DNA from: Halobaculum magnesiiphilum
GTDB taxonomy: Archaea > Halobacteriota > Halobacteria > Halobacteriales > Haloferacaceae
DNA length: 64,000 nt
NCBI RefSeq assembly: GCF_019823105.1
Contig: NZ_CP081958.1
Coordinates: 930,001 to 994,000 of the forward strand
Reading direction: 5' to 3'
Under the pieces are notes generated by a model. The model did no database searches. It was not told the origin of the DNA and saw only the letters and a program-made list of their open reading frames with translations. This document shows positions 36,001-44,364 of the stretch, one piece after another. Positions within the stretch are counted from its first letter, which is position 1; the number at the start of each line of letters is the position of its first letter. Both the position numbers and the translations under genes were made by a program.

Positions 36001-37511
36001 CCCGAGCGGGCCGCCGATGGCTCCGCCGCGTTCGGAGCGTCGACGGGTTGACCGTCGTTCTGTACCTGCTCGGTGGGGTGCCCTTCGTCGGCGTCTGTCT
36101 GCTCGCGTCGCGGCGAACGATCGCGCTCGCCGCGGTCGGCCTCAGCATCTGCGGCGCGTACCTCGTGTGGTCGCTGTACGTCGTGTTCCGCCGCCCGGAA
36201 CTCGGTCGGCGGTTCGGGGTCGGCGGGCTCGCGTTCATGTTGTGCGTCTGTCTCACGGTCGCGGCCGTCCGTCTCGCCATCCGACCGATCGACGCGGTGT
36301 ACTTCTGTGCGTTCGTGCTCGTCGCGTTCTACTACTGGGTCGTCGGCGCGGCGGCGATCGGGAACGCCGCGGGGGATCTGCCCCCGGTCGAGGACGGGGA
36401 GCTTCCGACGGTGAGCGTCCTCGTGCCGGCGTACAACGAGGCGGGATACATCGCGCGGACGGTCCGGTCGGTGTTGGCCGCCGACTTCGATCCGGCCCGT
36501 CTCGAAGTCGTCGTGGTCGACGACGGCAGCACGGACGCGACGCGGTCGCAGGCGGCGTCGATCGACGACGACCGCGTCCGCGTCGTCACCCGCGCCAACG
36601 GCGGCAAACACGCCGCGTTGAACTACGGACTGTTGTTCGCGTCCAACGACGTGATCGTCACCGTCGACGCCGACACCACCCTGGAGTCGGACGCCCTCCG
36701 CAGGATCGTCGCCCCGCTCGTGGACGACCCGGACGCCGCCGCAGTCGCCGGGACGATCCGCGTGTCGAACCGCGATGGGCTGCTCGGGGGCGCGCAGGCG
36801 CTGGAGTACCTCGTCGGGATCCAGCTCAAACGGCGGCTGTTCGACGCCATCGGCGCCGTTACCATCGTCCCGGGCTGTTTCGGCGCGTTCAGGCGGAGCG
36901 CCCTGGAGTCCGTCGGCGGGTACGACCCCGACACGATGACGGAGGACTTCGACGTGACGATGCAACTGCTGCGGGCGGGACACCGGATCCGGGGGAGCAA
37001 CGGGATCGCCTGGACGGAGGCGCCGGGCACCTGGCGCGATCTGTCGAAACAGCGACTCCGATGGTACCGGGGGAACCTCCTCACGCTGGTGAAACACCGG
37101 GGCGTACTCGGCGAGCCGGAGTCCGGGCTCGTCCACCGGCTCGTGTTCCCGCTGTGGGTCGTGGAGATCACGGTGCTCCCGGCGGCTGGGCTCGTCGTCT
37201 TCGCGGGGATCGTGTGGGCGCTCGTCGCGGGGGCGTGGCGGCCACTCGCCACGATCGTCGGCTTCCTCGGGCTGGTCGTGGCAACCGTCGCGCTCGCGGT
37301 CCGCATCGGCGACGGCGACGAACGGCTGATCCCGCTGTCGCCGTTGCTTGCGGTCGGGTACAAGACCGTGCTGGACGTGCTGTTGGTCCGGTCGCTGTTC
37401 GACGTGCTCGCCGGGCGCTACGTGGGGTGGACGAGCCCGGATCGGATCGACCAACAGTCGGTGCCGGAGGACCCGACCCCCCTCGGAGAACAACCCCGGG
37501 AGGCCGACTGA
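35997..37511 (+). CDS. Processive family 2 glycosyltransferase (PgaC/NodC-like)
   Basis: A 504-residue protein with a GTG start in the four-base overlap. Three or four N-terminal helices (about 15-110) precede the GT-A domain: TVSVLVPAYNEAG, VVVDDGSTDATR, TVDADTTLE (DxD), TEDFDVT and QRLRW (QxxRW), the last two marking processive synthases. Three C-terminal helices follow. Relatives make beta-linked N-acetylglucosamine polymers, chitooligosaccharides or hyaluronan. With the coupled deacetylase it forms a PgaB/PgaC- or NodB/NodC-like pair, probably for an exopolysaccharide. Confidence 0.9.
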   Translation: MTRAGRRWLRRVRSVDGLTVVLYLLGGVPFVGVCLLASRRTIALAAVGLSICGAYLVWSLYVVFRRPELGRRFGVGGLAFMLCVCLTVAAVRLAIRPIDAVYFCAFVLVAFYYWVVGAAAIGNAAGDLPPVEDGELPTVSVLVPAYNEAGYIARTVRSVLAADFDPARLEVVVVDDGSTDATRSQAASIDDDRVRVVTRANGGKHAALNYGLLFASNDVIVTVDADTTLESDALRRIVAPLVDDPDAAAVAGTIRVSNRDGLLGGAQALEYLVGIQLKRRLFDAIGAVTIVPGCFGAFRRSALESVGGYDPDTMTEDFDVTMQLLRAGHRIRGSNGIAWTEAPGTWRDLSKQRLRWYRGNLLTLVKHRGVLGEPESGLVHRLVFPLWVVEITVLPAAGLVVFAGIVWALVAGAWRPLATIVGFLGLVVATVALAVRIGDGDERLIPLSPLLAVGYKTVLDVLLVRSLFDVLAGRYVGWTSPDRIDQQSVPEDPTPLGEQPREAD

Positions 37512-37558
37512 TCGTCCGGCTCCGAAGGGTGAATAGGAGGTGCGGAGGGAGCGGAGGC

Positions 37559-39115
37559 TTACTCCCCGCGAAGCTCGAACTTCTGGACCTTCCCGGTCGT
37601 CGTCCGCGGGAGTTCCTCCACGAACTCGACCTCGCGGGGGTGTTTGTACTCCGCGAGGTTGTCGAGACAGAACTGCTTGATCTCCTCGGGCGTCACGTCC
37701 GAGTCCGGGACCGTGACGACGAACGCCTTCACCGTCTCGCCCCGGCGGTCGTCCGGGATGCCGACGACCGCGGCGTCGGCGACCGCCTCGTGCTCGAAGA
37801 GGAGTTCCTCGACCTCGCGCGGATACACGTTGTACCCGGCGGTGTTGATCATGTGCTTCTCGCGGTCGACGATGTAGAAGAAGCCGTCGGCGTCGTGATA
37901 GCCGATATCGCCGGTGTGGAACCACCGCTTCCCGTCGCGCTCGGTGAACACCTCCTCGTTCGCCTCCGGGCGGTTGTGATACCCCTGCATCACGTTCGGC
38001 CCGTGGATCACGACCTCGCCGGTGATGTCGTCCAGGTCGACCTCGTCCTCGTCCACCGGGCCCTCCTCGACGGGCGCGACCTCCTCGAAGTCGTGGTCGA
38101 CGATCATCGACTCGACGCCGGGGAGCGTCTTCCCGATGGAGCCGACGCGCCGGCCGGCCTCGGGGCGGTTGAAGTGGGTGACGGGGCTGGTCTCGGTGAG
38201 GCCGTACCCCTCGTAGATGTTCACGTCGTACAGCTCCTCGAAGCGCCGGAGCACCTCGACGGGGATGCCCGACCCGCCGACGCCGCACAGTCGGAGCGAC
38301 GAGAGGTGTCGCTCCTCGGCGTTCGGCTGGTTGATGATGTCGTTGTACATCGCCGGGACGCCCTGGAACACCGTGAGTTCCTCCTCCTCGACGAGGTCGA
38401 GCGCCTCCTGTGCGTCCCACGAGGGCAGGGGGTAGTACGCCGCCCCCTCGAACAGCGAGGCGTTCATCACGACCGTCATGCCGTAGATGTGGAACAGCGG
38501 GAGCACCCCGATCTGTTTGTCGTCGGGTTGGACCCCGCCCGGGAGGAGGTCGGCCGACACCTGTGCGTTCGACGCGAGGTTGTGGTGGGTGAGGAGGACG
38601 CCCTTCGGCGTTCCGGTCGTCCCCGAGGTGTACGGCTGGCAGGCGATCTCGTCGTCGCCGCGGGCGACGGTGTCGAACTCGGGCGCGCCGCAGAACTCCT
38701 CGAAGGAGGCGGTTCCCTCGACCGAATCGCCGACGGTGACGACCGTGTGTACGTCGGTGTCGTCGCGTACCTCCTCGACGAACCCCGCCAAGTCCGGGAT
38801 CGTCACGACCACCTCCGCGCCGGAGTCCGTGAGCATGTGCTCGATCTCGCGGGCCTTGTACTGGGGGTTCATCGGGACGACGACGCCACCCGCACGCAGC
38901 GTCCCGTGGAAGCCGACGACGAACTGCGGGAGGTTCGGGAGGTAGATGCCGACGCGGCCGTCCTCCTCGACGCCCGCCTCGGCGAGACCGGACGCGAACG
39001 CGGCCGTCTGTCCCCAGAACTCGCGATAGCTGATGTCGGTCCCGCGGAAGGAGACGGCCGTCTCGTCCGGGTACTCCTCGACGGTCGACGCGACGTGCGT
39101 GACGAGGTTTGTCAT
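37559..39115 (-). CDS. Acyl-CoA synthetase (AMP-forming)
   Basis: A 518-residue protein. YTSGTTGTPKG is the P-loop motif, YEGYGLTETSPVTHFN the A5 motif, WFHTGDIGYHD the A7/A8 region, and TTGKVQKFELR contains the C-terminal lysine. The whole resembles long-chain fatty-acid-CoA ligases. It lies just before the menC-menA genes, so an o-succinylbenzoate-CoA ligase (MenE) role is conceivable, but its sequence looks like a fatty-acyl ligase. A CTTTAG box about 30 nt upstream of the ATG could be its TATA element. Confidence 0.9.
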   Translation of the reverse strand: MTNLVTHVASTVEEYPDETAVSFRGTDISYREFWGQTAAFASGLAEAGVEEDGRVGIYLPNLPQFVVGFHGTLRAGGVVVPMNPQYKAREIEHMLTDSGAEVVVTIPDLAGFVEEVRDDTDVHTVVTVGDSVEGTASFEEFCGAPEFDTVARGDDEIACQPYTSGTTGTPKGVLLTHHNLASNAQVSADLLPGGVQPDDKQIGVLPLFHIYGMTVVMNASLFEGAAYYPLPSWDAQEALDLVEEEELTVFQGVPAMYNDIINQPNAEERHLSSLRLCGVGGSGIPVEVLRRFEELYDVNIYEGYGLTETSPVTHFNRPEAGRRVGSIGKTLPGVESMIVDHDFEEVAPVEEGPVDEDEVDLDDITGEVVIHGPNVMQGYHNRPEANEEVFTERDGKRWFHTGDIGYHDADGFFYIVDREKHMINTAGYNVYPREVEELLFEHEAVADAAVVGIPDDRRGETVKAFVVTVPDSDVTPEEIKQFCLDNLAEYKHPREVEFVEELPRTTTGKVQKFELRGE

Positions 39116-39142
39116 GCCATCGAGTCGGAAGGACGGTCCCGG

Positions 39143-39148
39143 CTAAAG
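39143..39148 (-). promoter_or_regulatory. Possible TATA box of the acyl-CoA synthetase gene
   Basis: CTTTAG on the minus strand, centred 30.5 nt from the ATG at 39115. Confidence 0.4.
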
Positions 39149-39253
39149 TCTTTCCCGGTCGTTCACGAAGGTCGGCGCCCGCGTGGGGTCCGCGGGACCC
39201 CATCGCGTCCGCGAGTCGGTGGAGCCATTGTCGTGGGGGACCGACGGGCGGGC

Positions 39254-39757
39254 ATGAGCGATCCGACGACGGCCGGACGCGACCGCGCTCGTCCGGCGGC
39301 GACGCGCAGGCGGCTCATCACGGCGGTCGCGGCCGCAGCGACAGCTGGGCTCGCGGGCTGTACCGCCGGCGGCGACGGGGGCGACGGCGGATCCGGAAAC
39401 GGCGGCTCCGAGCGGTTCGACGGCTACCTCTCCAACGCGGAGGGGTTCGACGGCTCGGTCGCCGACCGGACGGGCGAGGACGAGGTGACCGTCGCGGTCG
39501 GCGCCGGCGACCGCGGCTACGCGTTCGACCCCGCCGCCGTCCGCGTTTCCCCCGGCACGACGGTGGTCTGGGAGTGGACGGGGGCGGGGAGCCGACACAA
39601 CGTCGTCGACGAGGACGGCGCCTTCGAGAGCGAGTACTACGCCACCGAGGGGAAGACGTTCTCCCGGGAGTTCACCGAACCGGGCGTCACGAAGTACTAC
39701 TGCAGCCCCCATCGGAACCTCGGGATGAAGGGCGTGATCGAGGTCGTCGAGGACTGA
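39254..39757 (+). CDS. Halocyanin (blue copper lipoprotein)
   Basis: A 167-residue protein. A twin-arginine signal (RRR at 18-20) leads to the lipobox LAGC with Cys36, so it is Tat-exported and lipid-anchored. The type-1 copper ligands are His115, Cys150, His153 and Met158 (RHN; YYCSPHRNLGMKG). Halocyanins shuttle electrons at the outer membrane face, probably between the quinol-oxidising complex and a terminal oxidase. It sits opposite the menaquinone genes, which supply the membrane quinone. Confidence 0.95.
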   Translation: MSDPTTAGRDRARPAATRRRLITAVAAAATAGLAGCTAGGDGGDGGSGNGGSERFDGYLSNAEGFDGSVADRTGEDEVTVAVGAGDRGYAFDPAAVRVSPGTTVVWEWTGAGSRHNVVDEDGAFESEYYATEGKTFSREFTEPGVTKYYCSPHRNLGMKGVIEVVED

Positions 39758-39823
39758 ATCAGGCGCACGCGCGGCGCCGTCCCCGGTGGACGGTGCCGTA
39801 CCAGTACCCGGACCCGCACCCGG

Positions 39824-40897
39824 TCACTCCGCTACGTCGTCGAGCGCGTCGCCAGCGAGCCCCGGCCCGGTCGGCACCGCGATCCGACCGTTCTCGACGG
39901 GAACCGGATCCACAGCAACGAGGTCCTCCGCAAGCAGATCGGCCGTCGCGAGCCCGTGTGCGCGCTGGCCGCCCCCGGGGAGCGCGGCCGCGACGTGGAC
40001 CGCCGCGGTCCGCGCGACGGCCGCGTCGATGGTGGTCGTGACGACGGCGTCGAGGCCGGCGTGGGCGGCAGCGCGACCGGCAGCGAGCGCCCGCGAGGGG
40101 CCACCCAGGGCCATCGGCTTCAGCACGACCGCGTCGGCGGCGCCCGCGGCGATCACCTCGCGAACGCCGTACCGCGCCAGCGACTCGTCGAGGGCGACGG
40201 GCGCGCCGACGCCGCGGAGCGCGGCGTGGCCCGCGAGGTCGCCCGCGGGCAACGGCTGTTCGACGTACTCGACGAGGCCGTCGAGCGCCGCGAGCGCGCG
40301 TCGTGCCGTCGGCCGGTCCCAAGCGCCGTTGGCGTCGACGCGGAGCGTGACGGCGTCGCCGTCTGCCCTCGATGCGTTGCGGGCGTCGTCGACCGCGCGG
40401 ACCCGCTCGACGTCTTCCGCCACTGGCCTCACGCCGACCTTCAGTTTCACCGTACAGTATCCGGATTCGACCGCCGCCTCCGCGGCGGCGACGGTGTCGG
40501 CCGCGTTCCCGTCGCCGACGGTCGCGTTCACGGGCACCGACGACGCGGCCGGACCGGTCGCGTCGCCGGCTCCGTCGCCGTCGCGGGCGAGCGTCGCGGC
40601 GACCGACCGTCCCGACCGGCGGGCGAACGCGTCGCGATACGCCAGCGTGACGGCGTGGCGGGCGGCGGGCGTCTCCGGTCCCGGAGGCGTCCCCTCGTCG
40701 CGGGCGCGTTCGAGCGCCGCCCGACACTCGGGAAGGGACTCGGTCCGCCCCGGCAGCGGCGTCGCCTCGCCGACGCCGGTCGTCCCGGCGAGGTCGACGT
40801 GGACGAGCAATCCCTCCCGCGTCTCGATGTCGCCGGCGGCCGTCGACAGCGGCGTCGCGAGGTCGAGCGCGAACGCCCGGAGCGCGACGACGGTCAC
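39824..40897 (-). CDS. menC: o-Succinylbenzoate synthase MenC
   Basis: A 357-residue enolase-superfamily protein with GTG start at 40895-40897. The catalytic residues are in TVKLKVG (two lysines), RVDANGAWD, EQPLP and LDES metal ligands, and VLKPMALGG with the second catalytic lysine. It dehydrates SHCHC to o-succinylbenzoate in menaquinone synthesis. Its start overlaps the menA stop by four bases. Confidence 0.93.
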   Translation of the reverse strand: MTVVALRAFALDLATPLSTAAGDIETREGLLVHVDLAGTTGVGEATPLPGRTESLPECRAALERARDEGTPPGPETPAARHAVTLAYRDAFARRSGRSVAATLARDGDGAGDATGPAASSVPVNATVGDGNAADTVAAAEAAVESGYCTVKLKVGVRPVAEDVERVRAVDDARNASRADGDAVTLRVDANGAWDRPTARRALAALDGLVEYVEQPLPAGDLAGHAALRGVGAPVALDESLARYGVREVIAAGAADAVVLKPMALGGPSRALAAGRAAAHAGLDAVVTTTIDAAVARTAAVHVAAALPGGGQRAHGLATADLLAEDLVAVDPVPVENGRIAVPTGPGLAGDALDDVAE

Positions 40898-41841
40898 AGC
40901 GCCAGCCCGACGGCGAACAGCGCCGCGAACGCGGCGAGCAGTTTCCCGGTGCGCTCCAGCGCTGGGTTGAGCGCGTCGCCCGCGGTCTCCGTGAGGACGG
41001 TCCGTGTGAGGGGGACGGCGAGCGGGAGCGTCGCCAGCGGCAGCAACACCGTGAGATCGCCCGTCGAGCGCCAGAACACCGGCGGGATCGTGTAGGCCAT
41101 CCCGAGCAGGAGGACGAACTGCGCCCGCGAGAAGCCGTAGCCGAACCGGACCGTGAGGGTGTTCTTGCCCGTCTCGGCGTCCTCCTCGCGGTCCCTGAGG
41201 TTGTTGACGACGAGGATGTTCGTCGAGATGGCGGCGATCGGGAGCGCCGCGACGACCGCGGCGACCGGGACCAACTCGGCGCGCGGGACGAGCGTGAGGA
41301 AGTCGATCCCCAGCGCGGCGGCCGCCTGCACGTAGTAGGTGCCAGTGACAGCGACGAGACCGAAGAAGACGAACACGAACACGTCGCCGAGGCCGTGGTA
41401 CGCCAGGGGGTACGGCCCGCCGGTGTAGGCGACGCCCATCGCGACCGAGACGAGCCCGACGACCATGATCGGCAGGCCGGCGACCGCGACGAGGTACGCG
41501 CCCACGAGAATGGCCGCGAGGAAGGCGAGCCACATCGCGCGCTTCACCTCGGCGGGGTCGATGAGTCCCCCCGCCGTCACCCGAGTGAATCCCTCGCGAT
41601 CGGCCGTGTCCGCGCCCTTCTCGGCGTCGTAGTAGTCGTTCGCGAAGTTCGTCCCGATCTGGATCAGCGCCGCGCCCACGAACGCGACCAGCGCCGGCAG
41701 GGGCGCGAACACGCCGTCGCGGACGGCGAGACCCGTGCCGACGAGGACGGGCGCCAGCGCCGCCGGCAGCGTCTGCGGGCGCGCGGCGATCACCCACGCC
41801 CGCCGCCTGGAGATGTCCGCCTGGCTCGTCTCCGTACTCAT
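40894..41841 (-). CDS. menA: 1,4-Dihydroxy-2-naphthoate polyprenyltransferase MenA
   Basis: A 315-residue UbiA-family membrane protein with about nine helices. The two aspartate-rich motifs are NFANDYYDAEKGAD and NLRDREEDAETGKNT. It attaches the polyprenyl tail to dihydroxynaphthoate to give demethylmenaquinone. The ATG at 41839-41841 is chosen; an in-frame ATG nine codons upstream (41866-41868) is an alternative. It is upstream of, and coupled to, menC. Confidence 0.95.
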   Translation of the reverse strand: MSTETSQADISRRRAWVIAARPQTLPAALAPVLVGTGLAVRDGVFAPLPALVAFVGAALIQIGTNFANDYYDAEKGADTADREGFTRVTAGGLIDPAEVKRAMWLAFLAAILVGAYLVAVAGLPIMVVGLVSVAMGVAYTGGPYPLAYHGLGDVFVFVFFGLVAVTGTYYVQAAAALGIDFLTLVPRAELVPVAAVVAALPIAAISTNILVVNNLRDREEDAETGKNTLTVRFGYGFSRAQFVLLLGMAYTIPPVFWRSTGDLTVLLPLATLPLAVPLTRTVLTETAGDALNPALERTGKLLAAFAALFAVGLAL

Positions 41842-41964
41842 TGTCGGAGACTGGAACGGACGGGGCATGAAGGGTGGGCTTCGCGGGCGGCGGCACGGCC
41901 GACGACGGCGCGGCCGGCGGGCAGGTACTCCGGGACGCGGAGACCACTGCGGCGACGGGGAGAG

Positions 41965-41970
41965 CTATAC
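41965..41970 (+). promoter_or_regulatory. TATA-like box for the 41993 gene
   Basis: CTATAC centred 25.5 nt before the ATG at 41993, predicting a leaderless transcript. Confidence 0.5.
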
Positions 41971-41992
41971 GTCGTCCGGATGAGGGGGTCGT

Positions 41993-42538
41993 ATGGCACG
42001 CGTTCCGTCCGTCGATCCTGAGGAGTTGCCCGAACAGTACCGCGATCTCGTCGTCTCGAAGCTGCAGGGCAAGCCCGTGAACGTCTACGCCGCTCTCGGC
42101 AACAACCCCGAGGTGCTTGCGGGCACCCGCGCGTTCCTCTCGTCGCTGTGGGAGTCCAGCGGCCTCCCGGACCGCGAGCGCGAGCTGGTGATCCTGCTGG
42201 CGTCCGCCGAGAACGGCTGTCGCTACGAGTGGCACCAGCACGTCCGCATCGGCGGCGACGCGGGCGTCACCCGCGAGGAGATGGCCGCCATCGCCGACGG
42301 CGACTTCGAGGCCTTCGACGACGAGGAGGCGCTCCTCCTTCGGTACGCCCACGCCGCCCTCGGCCGGGAGGTCGACGACGCGCTCCACGAGGAGTTCGTC
42401 GCCGCCCGCGACGAGTCGACCGCCGTCGGCGTCGCGTCGCTGGCGAACGGCTACTCGTCGCTGGCGGGCGTTATCGACGCACTCGGCGTCGAGTTGGAGG
42501 AGGGAGAGGTGTTCGCGGGGTGGGACCCGCGGGAGTAG
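41993..42538 (+). CDS. Carboxymuconolactone decarboxylase (AhpD-like) family protein
   Basis: A 181-residue all-helical protein. RERELVILLASAENGCRYEWHQHVRIGGDAGV is split here as the family's helix-turn-helix pattern (ENGCRYEWHQH). The CxxC pair of AhpD peroxiredoxin reductases is missing (only one Cys), so thiol-disulfide reductase activity is unlikely; the CMD-type His remains. Candidate functions: lactone decarboxylase-like or stress-associated. It is divergent from menA and convergent with menB. Confidence 0.8.
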   Translation: MARVPSVDPEELPEQYRDLVVSKLQGKPVNVYAALGNNPEVLAGTRAFLSSLWESSGLPDRERELVILLASAENGCRYEWHQHVRIGGDAGVTREEMAAIADGDFEAFDDEEALLLRYAHAALGREVDDALHEEFVAARDESTAVGVASLANGYSSLAGVIDALGVELEEGEVFAGWDPRE

Positions 42539-42638
42539 CCGGCGCGGTCGCGGTGGCGGTGCGGAAGCCACCAGCGATTGTACCGCGAGCGAGGGCGAAG
42601 CCCGAGCGAGCGGCCTTTTGATCATCGACGGGTTTTGA

Positions 42639-42675
42639 CGGGGGTCGAGCGCGCCGAAGGCGCGCGAGGCCCCCG
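42639..42675. repeat. Strong palindrome between convergent genes
   Basis: A 37-nt near-perfect inverted repeat: cggggg...cccccg outside and gcgcgcc-gaa-ggcgcgc inside, flanked by ttttga on the left and tgaaaa on the right. It lies between the 41993-42538 gene and the menB 3' end. It may end transcription from both sides, although the T-runs precede rather than follow the hairpin on each strand. A similar GAGCGAGGGCGAAGCCC motif stands 50 bp to the left. Confidence 0.6.
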
Positions 42676-42689
42676 TGAAAAGTGGTCGG

Positions 42690-43667
42690 TTAGTAGTGCC
42701 AGGGGTGGTCCGAGAAATCGGGGCTCCGCCCCTCCAGGAACGCGTCACGTCCCTCCTGCGCCTCCGGCGTCATGTACGCCAGCCGGGTCGCCTCCCCGGC
42801 GAACACCTGCTGGCCGACCATCCCGTCGTCGGTCATGTTGAACGCGTACTTCAGCATCCGCATCGCCGTCGGCGACTTGCTCGTCATCTCGTCGGCCCAC
42901 TCCAGGGCCACGTCCTCCAGGTCTTCGTGGGGGGTCGCCTCGTTCGCCATCCCCATGTCGACGGCCTCCTCGGCCGAGTAGGTCTTCCCGCGGAAGAACA
43001 CCTCGCGGGCCTTCTTCTGGCCGACCTGCTTGGCGAGGTAGGCGGAGCCGAAGCCGCCGTCGAAGCTCGCCACGTCCGGGTCGGTCTGGAGGAACTTCGC
43101 GTGCTCGTCGCTGGCGAGCGTGAGGTCGCAGATCACGTGCAGTGAGTGGCCGCCGCCGACAGCCCAGCCCGGAACCACGGCGACGACCGGCTTGGGCATA
43201 AAGCGAATGAGACGCTGGACTTCGAGGATGTGCAGGCGGCCGGCCTTCGCCTCCCGAACCAGCTCGTCGTCGGACTCGTCGGCCTCGTCGTCGTCGCGGT
43301 ACTCGTAGCCCGACTCGCCACGGACCGACTGGTCGCCGCCCGCGCAGAACGCCCAGCCGCCGTCCTTCGGGGAGGGCCCGTTCCCCGTCAGCAGGACGCA
43401 GCCGATGTCCGCCCGCTTGCGGGCGTCGTCGAGCGCGGCGTACAGCTCGTCGACGGTGCCGGGGCGGAACGCGTTGCGCTTCTCCGGGCGGTCGAACGCG
43501 ATGCGGACCGTGGGGGAGTCGACCGCGCGGTGGTAGGTGATGTCGTCGAACGCCTCGCTGCCGTCGACCGGCTCCCACCGCTCGGGGTCGAAGATCTCCG
43601 AGACGGCGTCGCTGCCGGCGTCGCCGCCGCCGTCCGTCGCGTGGTCCGCGTCGTCGCTGTCGCTCAT
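42690..43667 (-). CDS. menB: 1,4-Dihydroxy-2-naphthoyl-CoA synthase MenB
   Basis: A 325-residue crotonase-family protein with start at 43665-43667. Marks of MenB are EKRNAFRPGTVDEL, FCAGGDQSVRG, GWAVGGGHSLHVICDLTLAS, and the C-terminal PDFSDHPWHY that closes the neighbouring active site. It cyclises o-succinylbenzoyl-CoA in menaquinone synthesis. An acidic N-terminal extension of about 45 residues is haloarchaeal in style. A CTTTTT box lies 28.5 nt upstream. Confidence 0.95.
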   Translation of the reverse strand: MSDSDDADHATDGGGDAGSDAVSEIFDPERWEPVDGSEAFDDITYHRAVDSPTVRIAFDRPEKRNAFRPGTVDELYAALDDARKRADIGCVLLTGNGPSPKDGGWAFCAGGDQSVRGESGYEYRDDDEADESDDELVREAKAGRLHILEVQRLIRFMPKPVVAVVPGWAVGGGHSLHVICDLTLASDEHAKFLQTDPDVASFDGGFGSAYLAKQVGQKKAREVFFRGKTYSAEEAVDMGMANEATPHEDLEDVALEWADEMTSKSPTAMRMLKYAFNMTDDGMVGQQVFAGEATRLAYMTPEAQEGRDAFLEGRSPDFSDHPWHY

Positions 43668-43692
43668 GCTCGAACGAGCGGCGGGAGTCCGC

Positions 43693-43698
43693 AAAAAG
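43693..43698 (-). promoter_or_regulatory. Possible TATA box of menB
   Basis: CTTTTT on the minus strand centred 28.5 nt from the menB ATG. Confidence 0.45.
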
Positions 43699-43735
43699 GT
43701 GCGCGTGTCGGGGTCGATCGCCGACGACGCCGCGG

Positions 43736-44287
43736 TCACCGGCTCCGCCGGTTCCGTTCCCGGTCCGCCCGAAGCGTGTTCCAGTCCTGCGGGCGAGCGC
43801 GCGGTCCGCCGCCGGTGAGGCGCACGACCGCGGCCGCGACGACGGGGAAGCCGAGTCCGAGCGCGAGGCCGAGCGTCCCCGCGACAGTCAGCGAGACCGC
43901 GGATTCTCCCCAGCCGGGGGCCACACCGGCGGTCGACAGCGCCGCGATCGCGACGATGGCGAGGTTGTAGTAACCGACGCGGGCGAGCAGCGGCCGACGG
44001 CTGCCGTCGGGCCACGGGGGGATCCCGCGGCGACCGTCGCCGCCCGAGAGGCGGTTCCCGCGGACGACCGCGAGGCCGACGACGAGCGCGACGTAGCCCG
44101 CGAGCATCGCGGTCGAGTCCCGCGGCGGGACCGACAGCGCGGCCCACAGCAGCGACGGGACCGCGATCAGCGCGTGCTCGCCCAGGCCGTCGAAGACGTC
44201 CTCCAGGAACCGACCCGTCCGGTCGGTACGCTCGCGCGGCCGGAGCTTGCGCCGCTCTGTCGACTCGTCGGTCCCGCGCGAGTCCAT
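43736..44287 (-). CDS. Four-helix membrane protein of unknown function
   Basis: A 183-residue protein with start at 44285-44287. A charged N-terminus (about 1-30) is followed by four membrane helices (about 37-70, 62-82, 100-125, 130-155), and the C-terminus is basic. It lies about 70 bp upstream of menB on the same strand and could be cotranscribed, but no link to menaquinone is known. No catalytic motif is seen. Confidence 0.6.
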   Translation of the reverse strand: MDSRGTDESTERRKLRPRERTDRTGRFLEDVFDGLGEHALIAVPSLLWAALSVPPRDSTAMLAGYVALVVGLAVVRGNRLSGGDGRRGIPPWPDGSRRPLLARVGYYNLAIVAIAALSTAGVAPGWGESAVSLTVAGTLGLALGLGFPVVAAAVVRLTGGGPRARPQDWNTLRADRERNRRSR

Positions 44288-44364
44288 ACCCCACCATCGG
44301 CGCCCTCGCATCAAAAACCGTCGCCCCACAAGACCCATGCATCGCCGCCGCAGTCGGCCGGACG

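Noticed and set aside
37559-39115. Naming the acyl-CoA synthetase menE
   Set aside because: Its motifs look like fatty-acyl-CoA ligases. Nearness to the men genes is not sufficient.
35861-39757. Very long open frames overlapping or antisense to known genes here and at 3.7-6.3, 39.8-42.7 and 17.4-19.3 kb
   Set aside because: In high-GC haloarchaeal DNA the antisense and shifted frames of real genes stay open. Their translations are Arg/Pro/Gly-rich, non-acidic and match no family, unlike the acidic annotated proteins.
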